DNA of 64,000 nucleotides from Lysinibacillus fusiformis (GCA_030027265.1 JASENG010000004.1:1-64000), one strand, 5' to 3'; positions 28,649 through 37,464 are shown, counted from the first letter of the stretch. Notes: generated by a model not told the origin, from the sequence alone. Program-made: numbers and translations.

Positions 28649-29812
28649 ATGTTAGAATTTGATACGAATATAGACCAACTAGCTAACATCAAGGTCATTG
28701 GTGTCGGCGGTGGCGGAAATAACGCAGTAAATAGAATGATCGAGCATGGTGTACAAGGTGTTGACTTTATCGCTGTAAATACGGATGCTCAAGCTTTAAA
28801 TCTATCAAAAGCAGAATATAGATTACAGATTGGCAATAAATTAACAAGAGGTCTAGGTGCGGGTGCAAATCCTGAAGTAGGCAAAAAAGCGGCCGAAGAA
28901 AGCCGTGAGCAGATCGAGGAAGTACTTCGCGGAGCTGACATGGTCTTCGTAACAGCCGGCATGGGTGGAGGCACTGGAACAGGTGCTGCACCGGTTATTG
29001 CTTCAATCGCTCGTGATTTAGGTGCACTGACTGTTGGTGTAGTAACACGACCTTTCTCATTCGAAGGCCGTAAACGCCAAACACAGGCAATCGGCGGTAT
29101 TGCTGCGATGAAAGAAGCTGTCGATACTCTTATTGTCATTCCTAATGATAAATTACTGCAAATCGTTGATAAAAGCACGCCAATGCTTGAAGCTTTCCGT
29201 GAAGCAGATAATGTACTACGTCAAGGGGTTCAAGGTATCTCTGACTTAATCGCAACTCCTGGTCTAATTAACCTTGACTTTGCCGACGTTAAAACAATTA
29301 TGTCTGACAAAGGTTCTGCGTTAATGGGTATCGGTATTGCAACTGGTGAAAACCGTGCAACAGAAGCTGCGAAAAAAGCAATTTCAAGTCCATTGCTTGA
29401 AACTTCAATCGATGGGGCTAAAGGCGTTATCATGAACATCACAGGCGGATCCAACTTAAGCTTATTTGAAGTACAAGAAGCAGCAGACATCGTTGCATCG
29501 GCTTCAGATGAAGAAGTAAACATGATCTTCGGTTCTGTTATTAATGAAAACTTGAATGACGAAATTATTGTTACGGTTATCGCAACAGGATTCTCTGACG
29601 ATATCCTGACGCAACCGCAACGCCAACAAAATACTCGTCCAATCAATAATGTGCGAACTGGACAAGCTCAACCGCAACAACAAGCACCGATGCGCGAGCG
29701 TATCCAAGAACAGCCTGTTCAACAAGAACCACAAAGACAGGCGCAACATCAACAACCACAAGATGATATGCTGGAAATTCCAACATTCTTACGCAACCGC
29801 CGTAATCGATAA
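28649..29812 (+). CDS. ftsZ: Cell division protein FtsZ
   Basis: Tubulin-like GTPase forming the Z ring. 387 aa; [20 protein letters not shown] start, GTP-binding [10 protein letters not shown] at about residue 105, T7-loop [11 protein letters not shown], a Gln-rich unstructured linker (about 315-370), and the C-terminal peptide [12 protein letters not shown] that binds FtsA and SepF. CAGGAGGAG before ATG 28649 fixes the start; an ATG six codons earlier lacks a site. Confidence 0.98.
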   Translation: MLEFDTNIDQLANIKVIGVGGGGNNAVNRMIEHGVQGVDFIAVNTDAQALNLSKAEYRLQIGNKLTRGLGAGANPEVGKKAAEESREQIEEVLRGADMVFVTAGMGGGTGTGAAPVIASIARDLGALTVGVVTRPFSFEGRKRQTQAIGGIAAMKEAVDTLIVIPNDKLLQIVDKSTPMLEAFREADNVLRQGVQGISDLIATPGLINLDFADVKTIMSDKGSALMGIGIATGENRATEAAKKAISSPLLETSIDGAKGVIMNITGGSNLSLFEVQEAADIVASASDEEVNMIFGSVINENLNDEIIVTVIATGFSDDILTQPQRQQNTRPINNVRTGQAQPQQQAPMRERIQEQPVQQEPQRQAQHQQPQDDMLEIPTFLRNRRNR

Positions 29813-29869
29813 TACGCCGTTGTAAGATAAATTTCGACATATTAAGAAGTGGTTGGGACAAAACCCAAG

Positions 29870-29908
29870 GACACCATTTTTCTCGAGTAGAAAAATGGTG
29901 TCTTTTTG
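29870..29908 (+). terminator. Terminator of ftsAZ
   Basis: Perfect 14-bp stem (GACACCATTTTTCT and its complement), 5-nt loop CGAGT, five T. It is preceded by GGGACAAAACCC, which often accompanies terminators in this group. Confidence 0.92.
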
Positions 29909-29929
29909 TTGTAGCCAAATACTGATTTC

Positions 29930-30056
29930 TGCTTCGGATACGCGCATCCATAGGCGTGGCTTGAGCCTGTAGTCTCAGACAACGTACTGTTCCCGCGAGG
30001 AAGCTTGGCTCTGTAACGAAAGGCGCAACCGACAGCTACACTCGCCCCTGCACTTC
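29930..30056. repeat. GC-rich REP-like intergenic element
   Basis: A GC-rich patch in an AT-rich gap (GGCGTGGCTTGAGCCTGTAG, CTCAGACAACG, TTCCCGCGAGGAAGCTTGG). The style matches the recurring extragenic elements of Bacillaceae genomes with GGCTTGAGCC and TTCCCGC cores. No second copy is visible in this window, so repeat status is inferred from general familiarity. Confidence 0.4.
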
Positions 30057-30156
30057 AATCAATTTATATCATGTCAGGTTCTTATTATGGGATTTCGATA
30101 GTTTTCTCTAAAATTCTCCTTTTGCCTCAGCATCTTCTTTTTGGCTAATTCTGAGA

Positions 30157-30241
30157 ATGGGAGAGTGGCTACGTTTCATATGGGAGAGGGAGCCCGTTTT
30201 GGAGAGAAGTTTGATCACATGGAGGAGGGGGATCGCTTAAA
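30157..30241. repeat. Short imperfect tandem repeat, about 23 bp
   Basis: Unit 1 (30157-30179) and unit 2 (30180-30202) share ATGGGAGAG, then a G-C-rich core and CGTTT. Two more degraded versions follow (AGAGAAGTTTGATCAC and the segment from 30219 with GGAGGGGGATCGC). Non-coding, between ftsZ and spoIIGA. Confidence 0.5.
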
Positions 30242-30361
30242 GTTGGTTTGATACATAGAAAGGTAAATAATCACTTTCGTATAGGAATTGATCATATAGA
30301 AAGAACTACGATCGCTTAACTCTTGCTTCTCTCGATTGACGCTAAAAACTTCTACATATCG

Positions 30362-30457
30362 TGTCAAATAACTGCATATTTTAAAAAATATTGTCAAAAA
30401 GAAAATTCGTATTTGTACGATGGTTTGACATTTTCTGAAGGGGCTGGATGTTACTCT
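30362..30457 (+). promoter_or_regulatory. Putative spoIIG control region with Spo0A-like boxes
   Basis: TGTCAAA occurs at 30362-30368 and 30392-30398, and inverted as TTTGACA at 30424-30430. Each differs by one base from the Spo0A box TGTCGAA. The last overlaps a TTGACA (-35-like). A -10-like TACTCT lies 21 bp further (30452-30457), close to the long-spacer arrangement of the B. subtilis Spo0A-activated spoIIG promoter. The start point this implies is very near the ribosome site, so the exact -10 is uncertain. Confidence 0.4.
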
Positions 30458-30477
30458 ATTAACAGGAGGACGCTGAA

Positions 30478-31302
30478 ATGATTGGAGAATTACTCGTACT
30501 ATACAATACGTTATTCAACTACTTTTTATTAAAGTTTACGCAAGAAATAACGGGATTGTATGTAAAAAGGAGTAGGCTGCTACTTAGTGCGTTTTGTAGT
30601 GGACTGATTGCAAGCATTTTCTATCAGACATTAATTGGAGCCTTACTAAGTTTTATTGTATTAATTGGACTAGCATTTTCGTTCAAACTCCAATCGTTGT
30701 TAAAGCAAGGCACTGTACTTTTTCTTGCAACTTTTTTTCTTGGTGGCGTGTTAACAAGCTTACTGCCCTTTTTATTAAATCAATCCGATGTCACCTTTTT
30801 TATTCTTTGTACAGCCATTGCCTTTTTAGGTTTAACAGCGATCCATTCAAAATGGAGAAATATTATGCAATCAAAGATTCAACATTCTTTTGTCGTAGAT
30901 TGTGACCTCGAATTATTTAAAAAAACATATAGTTTGAAAGGATTTATTGATACAGGAAATGAATGTACAGAGCCCATGAGTGGGAAACCGGTTCATTTTC
31001 TTTCATATTCCGCAGTTTCAAAAGATCTACCGGAAGATTTCCATCAAGCATTACGACAATGGGATGAAAAGAATCCTTATCAACTGAAAATGTTTCCGGC
31101 GTATGTGTATCCAAAGGTAAGAATCTTGACGCTATCGACAGTTCAACAAGAGCGATCTACAGTACTTGCATTCCGATTTGACAAGCTGAGACTAAGTGGA
31201 ACAACTACGAAAGAAATCTTCGAACAGTATATTGTTTTCACTAAACAAGATGCGCGGTACCCACAAGACGCACAAATGATTCTCCACGTTTTGGCTCTAT
31301 AG
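30478..31302 (+). CDS. spoIIGA: Pro-sigma-E processing protease SpoIIGA
   Basis: Membrane aspartic protease that removes the sigma-E pro-sequence after a signal from the forespore (SpoIIR). 274 aa: five hydrophobic helices in the N-terminal half (to about 125), then a soluble domain with the catalytic GFIDTGNECTEP (Asp158). Family-specific KPVHFLSY and the C-terminal beta strands are present. ATG 30478 with AGGAGGACGC. In B. subtilis sigE follows at once; here 420 bp of structured DNA intervenes. Confidence 0.93.
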   Translation: MIGELLVLYNTLFNYFLLKFTQEITGLYVKRSRLLLSAFCSGLIASIFYQTLIGALLSFIVLIGLAFSFKLQSLLKQGTVLFLATFFLGGVLTSLLPFLLNQSDVTFFILCTAIAFLGLTAIHSKWRNIMQSKIQHSFVVDCDLELFKKTYSLKGFIDTGNECTEPMSGKPVHFLSYSAVSKDLPEDFHQALRQWDEKNPYQLKMFPAYVYPKVRILTLSTVQQERSTVLAFRFDKLRLSGTTTKEIFEQYIVFTKQDARYPQDAQMILHVLAL

Positions 31303-31423
31303 ACTACTTTCGCAGTAATAGCTGGTAGTAAAGAAAGCTTACAGGGTTTTCATTTGCATGAAGTATAAGAACCAAAATTTGGACAAAGGATATTTGAGGT
31401 CTTTCCTCTTGTATTCTAGGTAT

Positions 31424-31695
31424 CGGTCCTTAACCTCATTAATTGACAATTATAAGAGTGTAAGAAAGGACCGGCCCACATATGCCTAATCAGTCACCTG
31501 AAAATTTAGTGGACAAAAACATTCGCTAATTTAAAAGGTCACTTTATCCCACTCTTAACGGGAAGTAATATCCCCCACCTTAGATTCGAAGTGAACATGG
31601 AAGATAGGTGGTGGATTAGCTTCCCGTAAAGGTCCGATTGGTTCAGCTAATCAGCAGCCGGGGAAATCCACACTGTTGAAAGTTTCACTTTATCC
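31424..31695 (+). ncRNA. Candidate structured RNA or mobile-element remnant between spoIIGA and sigE
   Basis: Nested pairings: CGGTCCTT (31424-31431) with AAGGACCG (31466-31473); TAAGAGTG in that loop (31453-31460) with CACTCTTA (31550-31557), a possible pseudoknot; then a long hairpin ACGGGAAG-TAAT (31558-31569) against ATTA-G-CTTCCCGT (31615-31627), continued inside by CCCCCACCT with AGGTGGTGG. Next comes GGTTCAGCTAATCAGCAG, reminiscent of sequence at the right end of some IS200/IS605 elements. TCACTTTATCC is present at 31539 and at 31685, flanking the hairpin. No open frame. The rest of the gap (31303-31423) shows nothing. Confidence 0.5.
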
Positions 31696-31721
31696 AATTT
31701 ACGCATAAAGGGGGAAGATGA

Positions 31722-32429
31722 TTGTTTAACAAAATAATTAACTTATTTAGGAAAATTTGGAGTAAGTTTCGTCTAAAAGGAACGTACTATATAGGAGGTC
31801 ACGATTCATTGCCAGTACCATTAACTAGAGAAGAAGAGATGACAGTTATTGAAGCCTTTATGAATGGTGATTTGAGAGCAAGAGACACACTAATTGAGAG
31901 AAATCTCCGTCTTGTTGTCTATATTGCAAGACGTTTTGATAATACTGGTACACCAATAGAAGATTTGATTAGCATTGGATCGATTGGTCTTATAAAAGCG
32001 ATCGAGACCTTTAATACAGAAAAAAATATTAAATTAGCGACCTATGCTTCTAGATGTATTGAAAACGAAATTTTGATGCATTTAAGAAAGACAAGCCGTA
32101 TGAAAGGCGAGGTCTCCTTGGACGAGCCTCTAAATTCAGATCCAGATGGAAATGAACTGCTTCTTTCAGACATACTAGGGACAGAAGAACAAATTATAAT
32201 GAATGATGTTGAAAAGAAAATTGAACGTCAGCATATGTTTCAAGCGATTAATGGGTTAAGTGAGCGTGAGCGCTATATTATGGAATGCCGCTTCGGTTTA
32301 AATGGCAAACAGGAAATGACACAAAAAGAAGTAGCAGACCATTTAGGCATCTCACAATCCTATATTTCAAGGCTGGAAAAGAAAATAATTTTAGATTTAC
32401 GCGAACATTTAAATCAACCGATATCATAA
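31722..32429 (+). CDS. sigE: RNA polymerase sigma-E factor, mother cell
   Basis: Early mother-cell sigma factor, made as an inactive pro-protein. 235 aa: a hydrophobic and basic pro-sequence (about 1-22) ending before YYIGG, where SpoIIGA cleaves; region 2 with [14 protein letters not shown] and [30 protein letters not shown]; and region 4 helix-turn-helix [20 protein letters not shown]. The start is TTG 31722 after GGGGGAAG; an ATG at 31718 is out of frame and closes after three codons. Confidence 0.95.
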   Translation: MFNKIINLFRKIWSKFRLKGTYYIGGHDSLPVPLTREEEMTVIEAFMNGDLRARDTLIERNLRLVVYIARRFDNTGTPIEDLISIGSIGLIKAIETFNTEKNIKLATYASRCIENEILMHLRKTSRMKGEVSLDEPLNSDPDGNELLLSDILGTEEQIIMNDVEKKIERQHMFQAINGLSERERYIMECRFGLNGKQEMTQKEVADHLGISQSYISRLEKKIILDLREHLNQPIS

Positions 32430-32926
32430 ATTACTCATACTCAATGTCTAGCTGTGTATAATAGCTATTCGATAACTTCAGAACCGTCTGCGAAGGATTA
32501 AAAAACTAGCTGATTGCCAATTGTTTTGCGGTCAGCCTTAGTTTCACTTATGAAGACATGGAAAGGTAAAGACTTTCTATGTCTGCCAAAAGTGTCCTTG
32601 CAGGCGGTTCTTTCAGTTGTTTCCGGAGCTGAAGTATCGTTCTTTTCTTGTCTTTGTATGAACTCGATTGGATGAAATTGGACGAAAATTTCGTGCATAT
32701 TCTTTTTTAATTCGGACAAACTTAAAAAACAGTTCAGAGATATATGTGAAACTTTCATGAAATTTCCTTATGAAAGTTGAAGCGCTTGTTTTGGCTTCAT
32801 AGACATTGCCGCATTCATTTATGCACTTGTCTGTGCACATAGAAATTCATGCATTTACTGACTGTTTGTTTAGTTTTTCACAGCAGTTAATGCGGGGAAA
32901 AAAAAGACAGTTCGGAGGAAAAGAAG
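32430..32926. other. sigE-sigG intergenic region
   Basis: About 500 bp with no gene. It holds the dispersed repeat copy 2 (32489-32659) and a 9-bp inverted repeat AACTTTCAT / ATGAAAGTT (32750-32778) without a T run. The forespore promoter of sigG should lie here, but I could not pick a convincing sigma-F or sigma-G site. Confidence 0.6.
32489..32659. repeat. Dispersed intergenic repeat, copy 2
   Basis: Partner of 1627-1797 in the same orientation. Shared blocks include GAAGGATTA, AGCTGATTGC, CTTAGTT-CACTTATG, GTCTGCCAAA, GTCCTT and a final GAAG-rich part before TCTTTTCTT. No coding potential is evident. Confidence 0.6.
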
Positions 32927-33709
32927 ATGGTTCGTACTAAAGTAGAACTTTGTGGTGTAGATACTGCTTCTTTGCCAGTGCTAAAACATGAAGAGATGAG
33001 AGAGCTGTTCGTTCGCTTACAAGCAGGAGAAGAATGGGTAAGAGATGAACTGGTAATTTGTAATTTAAGGCTTGTGTTAAGTATTGTGGGAAGATTTTCC
33101 TATCGTGGCGAACAAGCAGATGACCTATTCCAAGTAGGTTGTATTGGCTTATTAAAAGCTATTGATCATTTTGATTTGAAGCATAATGTTCGATTTTCAA
33201 CATATGCTGTACCAATGATCATTGGTGAAATTAGAAGACATTTGCGTGATCATCATGCATTACGTGTTTCTAGATCTTTAAGAGATATTGCCTATAAAGC
33301 AATGCAAGCAAAGGAAAAGTTTATTTCTGAGAATCTGCATGAGCCGACAATTGAACAATTGGCAGAAGCTATTGAGATGAAAAAGGAAGATGTATTGTAT
33401 GCATTGGATGCAATTCAAGATCCTTTATCATTGCAAGAGCCGATTTATTCAGATGGCGGCGATGCCGTTTATATTATGGATCAATTAAGAGATGATGATG
33501 TATCAGAGGAACAATGGGTTGCCTATGTTAGTGTGAAAGAAAGTATGCAAAAATTAGATGAAAGACAACAAATGATTCTCTCTAAACGATTCTATTACGG
33601 CGAAACACAAACTGAAATTGCAAAATCACTCGGCATCTCTCAAGCGCAAATTTCTCGCTTAGAAAAAAATGCAATTGAGACAATGCAAAAAGACTATAAA
33701 TTAGGATAG
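32927..33709 (+). CDS. sigG: RNA polymerase sigma-G factor, forespore
   Basis: Late forespore sigma factor. 260 aa; the N-terminus MVRTKVELCGVDTASLPVL is the conserved SpoIIIG start that binds SpoIIAB/CsfB-type inhibitors. Region 2 shows NLRLVLSIVGRFSYRGEQ and DLFQVGCIGLLKAIDHFD, region 3 SLRDIAYKA, and region 4 QTEIAKSLGISQAQISRLEK. Start ATG 32927 with GGAGGAAAAGA. It follows sigE as in B. subtilis, but with an unusually long gap. Confidence 0.96.
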   Translation: MVRTKVELCGVDTASLPVLKHEEMRELFVRLQAGEEWVRDELVICNLRLVLSIVGRFSYRGEQADDLFQVGCIGLLKAIDHFDLKHNVRFSTYAVPMIIGEIRRHLRDHHALRVSRSLRDIAYKAMQAKEKFISENLHEPTIEQLAEAIEMKKEDVLYALDAIQDPLSLQEPIYSDGGDAVYIMDQLRDDDVSEEQWVAYVSVKESMQKLDERQQMILSKRFYYGETQTEIAKSLGISQAQISRLEKNAIETMQKDYKLG

Positions 33710-33716
33710 AACATGC

Positions 33717-33746
33717 AGCGCACTTATTTTAAGTGCGCTTTTATTT
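33717..33746 (+). terminator. Terminator of sigG
   Basis: Perfect 9-bp stem AGCGCACTT / AAGTGCGCT, ATTTT loop, then TTTATTT. Confidence 0.85.
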
Positions 33747-33957
33747 GCTCAAACGTAAAATCGAGTATCCGTGCACCTATTCCCGCTATTTCGCACCACA
33801 GACGGCTATCTGCTCAAGCATAGTTATTTTTTAAATTTTTATATAGTAAAAACATTCTCCAAGTATATATTTCGCCCTAACTAGCATAAGTGTTATTAAG
33901 GATCCGGAAGAGATGTAAAATGCGAATTGCCATGATGTAAGCGAAAGGAGATATTAT

Positions 33958-34194
33958 TTGCGATTTTCAGATGTTCAGCAGAAGGAAATTATAGAAGCTG
34001 GAAATGGACGTTTTATTGGGTATATTGTTGACGCGGAAGTGGATGAAAAGTCCGGAAATATCGTTGCGTTTTTAGTTGCAGAGCCAAAAAAGTTCATGTC
34101 CTTTATGCAAAATGAAGAACAAGTGAGAAAAGTGCCGATCAGCGACATCCTCGTTGTTGGAAAAGATGTCATCCTAGTTAGGGAACTTGTTTGA
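33958..34194 (+). CDS. ylmC: YlmC/YmxH family PRC-barrel protein
   Basis: A 78-aa single PRC-barrel domain protein (RFSDVQQKEIIEAGNGRFIG, VPISDILVVGKDVILV). The sporulation-associated YlmC/YmxH family has no known biochemical function. Start TTG 33958 has AAAGGAG (33944-33950) seven bases upstream. In B. subtilis ylmD lies between ylmC and ylmE; it is missing here. Confidence 0.88.
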   Translation: MRFSDVQQKEIIEAGNGRFIGYIVDAEVDEKSGNIVAFLVAEPKKFMSFMQNEEQVRKVPISDILVVGKDVILVRELV

Positions 34195-34272
34195 TGCGAG
34201 TAGCAATACATTGAAAATTAGCATGTAGATTGATACAATGAAAGAAACTATTAATGTAAAGTTGGGTTTAAA

Positions 34273-34941
34273 TTGGCAAAGATTACAGAGAACTTACAAA
34301 TTATAAATGAAAAAATAGAACAGGCAAAAATGCGTTCAGAACAAAACCAAGAAGTGACCGTAATCGCTGTAACGAAACAAGTATCAACTGAAAGAGCACT
34401 TGAAGCTATCGAAGCTGGACTAATTCATCTTGGCGAAAATCGACCAGAAGGATTATTAGCAAAAAAAGGCGAATTAAATAATCAAGCAAAATGGCATTAT
34501 ATCGGTTCCTTACAGTCAAGAAAAGTAAAACAGGTCATTAATGATATAGACTATCTTCATTCTTTGGATCGGTTTAGTTTAGCGGAAGAAATCGATAAAC
34601 GTGCACAAAAGCCCATTAATTGTTTTGTACAGGCAAATGTCTCTGGTGAAGAGTCAAAGCATGGCCTGGCAAAAGAGGAAGTAATTCCATTTATTGAATC
34701 CTTGCAGCAACTTGAAAATATTCGCGTTGTGGGCTTAATGACAATGGCGCCAAACACAGAAGATGAAACAATAATTCGAAATGTATTTCGTGAATTAAAA
34801 AATCTGCAACAGGAAGTTGTTCAGCTCAACTTGCCATTTGCACCTTGCCAAGAACTTTCAATGGGTATGTCTAATGACTACGAAATTGCAGTAGAAGAAG
34901 GTGCAACATTTGTAAGAATCGGCACAGCTCTTGTTGGATAG
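34273..34941 (+). CDS. ylmE: Pyridoxal phosphate homeostasis protein YlmE (YggS/PLPBP family)
   Basis: PLP-binding protein with the alanine racemase-like TIM barrel and no known catalytic reaction; involved in vitamin B6 and amino acid balance. 222 aa; the PLP lysine sits in VIAVTKQV (about residue 34), followed by HLGENRPEGLLAK, KWHYIGSLQSRKVK and the phosphate-binding ELSMGMSNDYEIAVEEGATFVRIGTALVG split around residue 200. Start is a TTG with a weak ribosome site. Followed by sepF after 16 nt. Confidence 0.92.
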   Translation: MAKITENLQIINEKIEQAKMRSEQNQEVTVIAVTKQVSTERALEAIEAGLIHLGENRPEGLLAKKGELNNQAKWHYIGSLQSRKVKQVINDIDYLHSLDRFSLAEEIDKRAQKPINCFVQANVSGEESKHGLAKEEVIPFIESLQQLENIRVVGLMTMAPNTEDETIIRNVFRELKNLQQEVVQLNLPFAPCQELSMGMSNDYEIAVEEGATFVRIGTALVG

Positions 34942-34957
34942 AAATGAGGGATACTAG

Positions 34958-35434
34958 ATGAGCATGAAAAATAAAATCAAAAATTTCTTTTACTTAGAAG
35001 AAGATGAAGAAACTGTTGAAGTGCAAACGCAAGCTCCTGTGAATCTTCCAAAAGAGCAGTCGGTTACTAAGTCGCGAACTAAAAAAGAAAGAAAAGCAGT
35101 GGATGTCGAAACTCCTATCGCACAGCCGCCTCGTAATGTTGTAAGCTTGCAAGCTGCCAATTCTTTGAAAAATTCTAAGGTTGTGATTGTTGAACCTCGT
35201 GTATATGCTGAAGCACAGGATATTTCAGAGCACTTAAAAAATAAACGCGCAATCATTGTGAATTTGCAAAGAATTGATCGTGAGGCCGGAATTCGAATTA
35301 TCGACTTTCTAAGCGGCACAGTTTATGCTTTAGGCGGAGATATTCAAAGAATTGGTACGGATATATTTTTATGTACACCAGAAAATGTAGAGGTGTCCGG
35401 TGAAATCTCTAATTATTTTTCTGAGGAATACTAA
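34958..35434 (+). CDS. sepF: Cell division protein SepF
   Basis: Membrane-binding division protein that bundles FtsZ filaments and can partly replace FtsA. 158 aa: N-terminal amphipathic membrane helix ([16 protein letters not shown]), a Pro/Lys-rich linker, and the C-terminal SepF domain ([59 protein letters not shown]). GAGGGAT before ATG 34958. Operon with ylmC and ylmE. Confidence 0.95.
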   Translation: MSMKNKIKNFFYLEEDEETVEVQTQAPVNLPKEQSVTKSRTKKERKAVDVETPIAQPPRNVVSLQAANSLKNSKVVIVEPRVYAEAQDISEHLKNKRAIIVNLQRIDREAGIRIIDFLSGTVYALGGDIQRIGTDIFLCTPENVEVSGEISNYFSEEY

Positions 35435-35565
35435 CTTCATTCCTTTCACGTGGAATGAAGTTACCCTCTGATTTAAAGTACATAATCAAAATATTAACTA
35501 GCTTGGGTGAATCCGCTCCTGGCAATTAAGGGAAATTTAAATTTAGAGAGGGTTATCAATTCAAT

Positions 35566-35841
35566 ATGTTAACAATTATAACAATTATTTCTTTAGCATT
35601 TTCGATCTATTCGTTTATGCTAATCATTTACATTTTAATGTCTTGGGTACCTGCTGCTCAACAATCGTCATTCGGACGTTTGCTGGCAAAACTTTGTGAA
35701 CCTTATTTAGGCTTCTTTAGAAAGTTTATTCCACCAATTGGCATGATCGATTTTTCGCCAATTATCGGGATATTATTATTAAGCTTTATCGAGCGTGGAG
35801 TAAAAATCGTTCTTCTCAACATCTATAATATGATTGCATAG
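35566..35841 (+). CDS. ylmG: YlmG, YggT family membrane protein
   Basis: A 91-aa membrane protein with two hydrophobic helices (about 4-28 and 66-88) flanking a conserved loop with LCEPYLGFFRKFIPPIGMIDFSPIIG, the YggT signature. The family is near division genes from bacteria to chloroplasts; function is poorly known. GAGAGGGT is rather far (about 13 nt) from ATG 35566. Terminator follows. Confidence 0.88.
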   Translation: MLTIITIISLAFSIYSFMLIIYILMSWVPAAQQSSFGRLLAKLCEPYLGFFRKFIPPIGMIDFSPIIGILLLSFIERGVKIVLLNIYNMIA

Positions 35842-35847
35842 GACATG

Positions 35848-35874
35848 CCCCTACGAACAAGTGGGGGTTTTTTT
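35848..35874 (+). terminator. Terminator after ylmG
   Basis: 7-bp stem CCCCTAC / GTGGGGG (one wobble), 6-nt loop, seven T. Confidence 0.85.
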
Positions 35875-35949
35875 GCAACTTTCAACAATAATTTTCAAAA
35901 TTACTGGGATAATAACATACAAAAGTAATGAAAAAGTGAGGCTTCGCAG

Positions 35950-36735
35950 ATGGAGCATTTAATACAGCATTTTCGAAAAGATGAACAAACTTTTATAGAA
36001 AAAGTGATTGGCTGGCAACGGGAAGTCGAAGACCGGTTTGCACCGAAATTGACGGATTTCCTTGATCCGCGTGAACGTTTTATTGTTTCATCGATTATCG
36101 GGCAGCAAAATGATTTACAAGTAAAAGTTTATGGAGGCTTTCAAGAAGCTGAACGTCAAAGGCTTTTTATCTGTCCAAGTTACTTTGAACCTACAGCGGA
36201 GGATTTCCAAATCTCTTTTTTCTCGATCAACTACCCTTCAAAATTTATGCAGCTTAAACACCCAGATGTACTAGGGGCACTTTTGTCTCTTGGTATTGGA
36301 CGAAGCAAGTTTGGGGATATTCGGATTGAGGGAGACACAATTCAACTTGCAGTAGTAGGGGAAGTTCAGGACTATGTTTTCGCCAATCTCACATCAATCG
36401 GAAAATCGAAAGTAAAGCTGGAATCATTAAAAGCAAAAGATCCATTAATTACACTGACAGAAGAATGGTTTGAAAAGACTTATACGGTATCCTCCATGAG
36501 GTTGGATGTAATTTTAGCAACAGTTGTGAATATATCAAGGCAGAAATCTCAAAGCTTGATCAAGGCAGGAAAAGTGAAAGTAAATTGGACTGTAAGAGAA
36601 GATACTTCTTTTGAGGTACAAGAAAGCGATGTTTTATCGGCTAGAGGGTTTGGAAGAATTAAGGTTATTATGACGGAGGGACGAACAAAAAAGGATAAAA
36701 TCCGACTTCAAGTAGGACGATTAGAGCAAAAATAG
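35950..36735 (+). CDS. ylmH: S4-domain RNA-binding protein YlmH (RqcP2)
   Basis: RNA-binding protein that acts on stalled 50S-peptidyl-tRNA complexes in ribosome-associated quality control in B. subtilis. 261 aa; N-terminal YlmH domain (KFGDIRIEGDTIQLAVVGEV) and a C-terminal S4 domain (SSMRLDVILATVVNISRQKSQ, KAGKVKVNWTV). RqcH, the other elongation factor of this pathway, is encoded at 59.5-61.2 kb in the same window. ATG 35950 with GTGAGG upstream. Confidence 0.92.
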   Translation: MEHLIQHFRKDEQTFIEKVIGWQREVEDRFAPKLTDFLDPRERFIVSSIIGQQNDLQVKVYGGFQEAERQRLFICPSYFEPTAEDFQISFFSINYPSKFMQLKHPDVLGALLSLGIGRSKFGDIRIEGDTIQLAVVGEVQDYVFANLTSIGKSKVKLESLKAKDPLITLTEEWFEKTYTVSSMRLDVILATVVNISRQKSQSLIKAGKVKVNWTVREDTSFEVQESDVLSARGFGRIKVIMTEGRTKKDKIRLQVGRLEQK

Positions 36736-36762
36736 TAGATTATAGTTAAAATTTACGAAAAT

Positions 36763-36794
36763 TTGATGTAAAGAGACGAGCAGCACTGTATAAT
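36763..36794 (+). promoter_or_regulatory. Candidate promoter for divIVA
   Basis: Perfect TATAAT at 36789-36794 preceded by TG; a -35-like TTGATG at 36763-36768 is 20 bp away, longer than ideal. 38 bp before divIVA. Confidence 0.5.
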
Positions 36795-36831
36795 AGAGAA
36801 AGATATTTCAAATGAAAAGGAGTGTTGACCA

Positions 36832-37383
36832 ATGCCATTATCACCTCTTGATATACATAACAAAGAATTTACTAGAGGCTTCCGCGGATATGCAGAAGAC
36901 GAAGTGAACGAATTTCTTGATCAGATTATCAAAGATTATGAAATTATCCTTCGTGAGAAAAAAGAGTTAGAAGAGAAGATTAAAACGATGACTGAACAAA
37001 TGAGTCATTATAATACATTAGAAGAAACGTTGCAAAAATCGATTATTGTTGCCCAAGAAGCTGCAGAAGAGGTTCGTCGCAATTCTCAGCAAGAGTCGAA
37101 GCTGATTATTAAAGAAGCAGAGAAAAATGCAGACCGCATTGTAAATGAAGCATTGGGGAAAGCTCGTAAAATCGCAATTGAAATTGATGAGTTGAAGAAA
37201 CAATCAAAAGTTTTCCGCAATCGTTTTAAAATGTTGGTGGAAGCTCAATTAGACTTACTAAGTACGGATGACTGGGATCACTTGATGGAATACGATGTTG
37301 GTCTGACAGATATCCAGAAACATGCAAGAAAAGAATCAGATGAAATCGAATTATCAAATGAAGAACTAAATAATCTTTTATAA
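36832..37383 (+). CDS. divIVA: Septum-site protein DivIVA
   Basis: Curvature-sensing coiled-coil protein at poles and septum; recruits MinJ/MinCD and, in sporulation, RacA. 183 aa; N-terminal MPLSPLDIHNKEFTRGFRGY with the membrane-inserting loop and lipid-binding region (about 1-30), then long coiled coils (about 30-70 and 85-155). AAAGGAGTGTTGACCA precedes the ATG. Followed by the ileS T-box. Confidence 0.96.
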   Translation: MPLSPLDIHNKEFTRGFRGYAEDEVNEFLDQIIKDYEIILREKKELEEKIKTMTEQMSHYNTLEETLQKSIIVAQEAAEEVRRNSQQESKLIIKEAEKNADRIVNEALGKARKIAIEIDELKKQSKVFRNRFKMLVEAQLDLLSTDDWDHLMEYDVGLTDIQKHARKESDEIELSNEELNNLL

Positions 37384-37401
37384 TATCTGCATCTGATTTA
37401 C

Positions 37402-37430
37402 TTGACGAAAATTATTCGTTTCCATATACT
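37402..37430 (+). promoter_or_regulatory. Promoter of the ileS leader
   Basis: TTGACG (37402-37407), exactly 17 bp, TATACT (37425-37430). Transcription would start near 37437, just before the T-box elements. Confidence 0.75.
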
Positions 37431-37464
37431 GATAACACAAGAATTAAAAATAGTTTAAAATATG

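Noticed and set aside
32741-32778. Terminator in the sigE-sigG gap
   Set aside because: The 9-bp inverted repeat has no T run on either strand.
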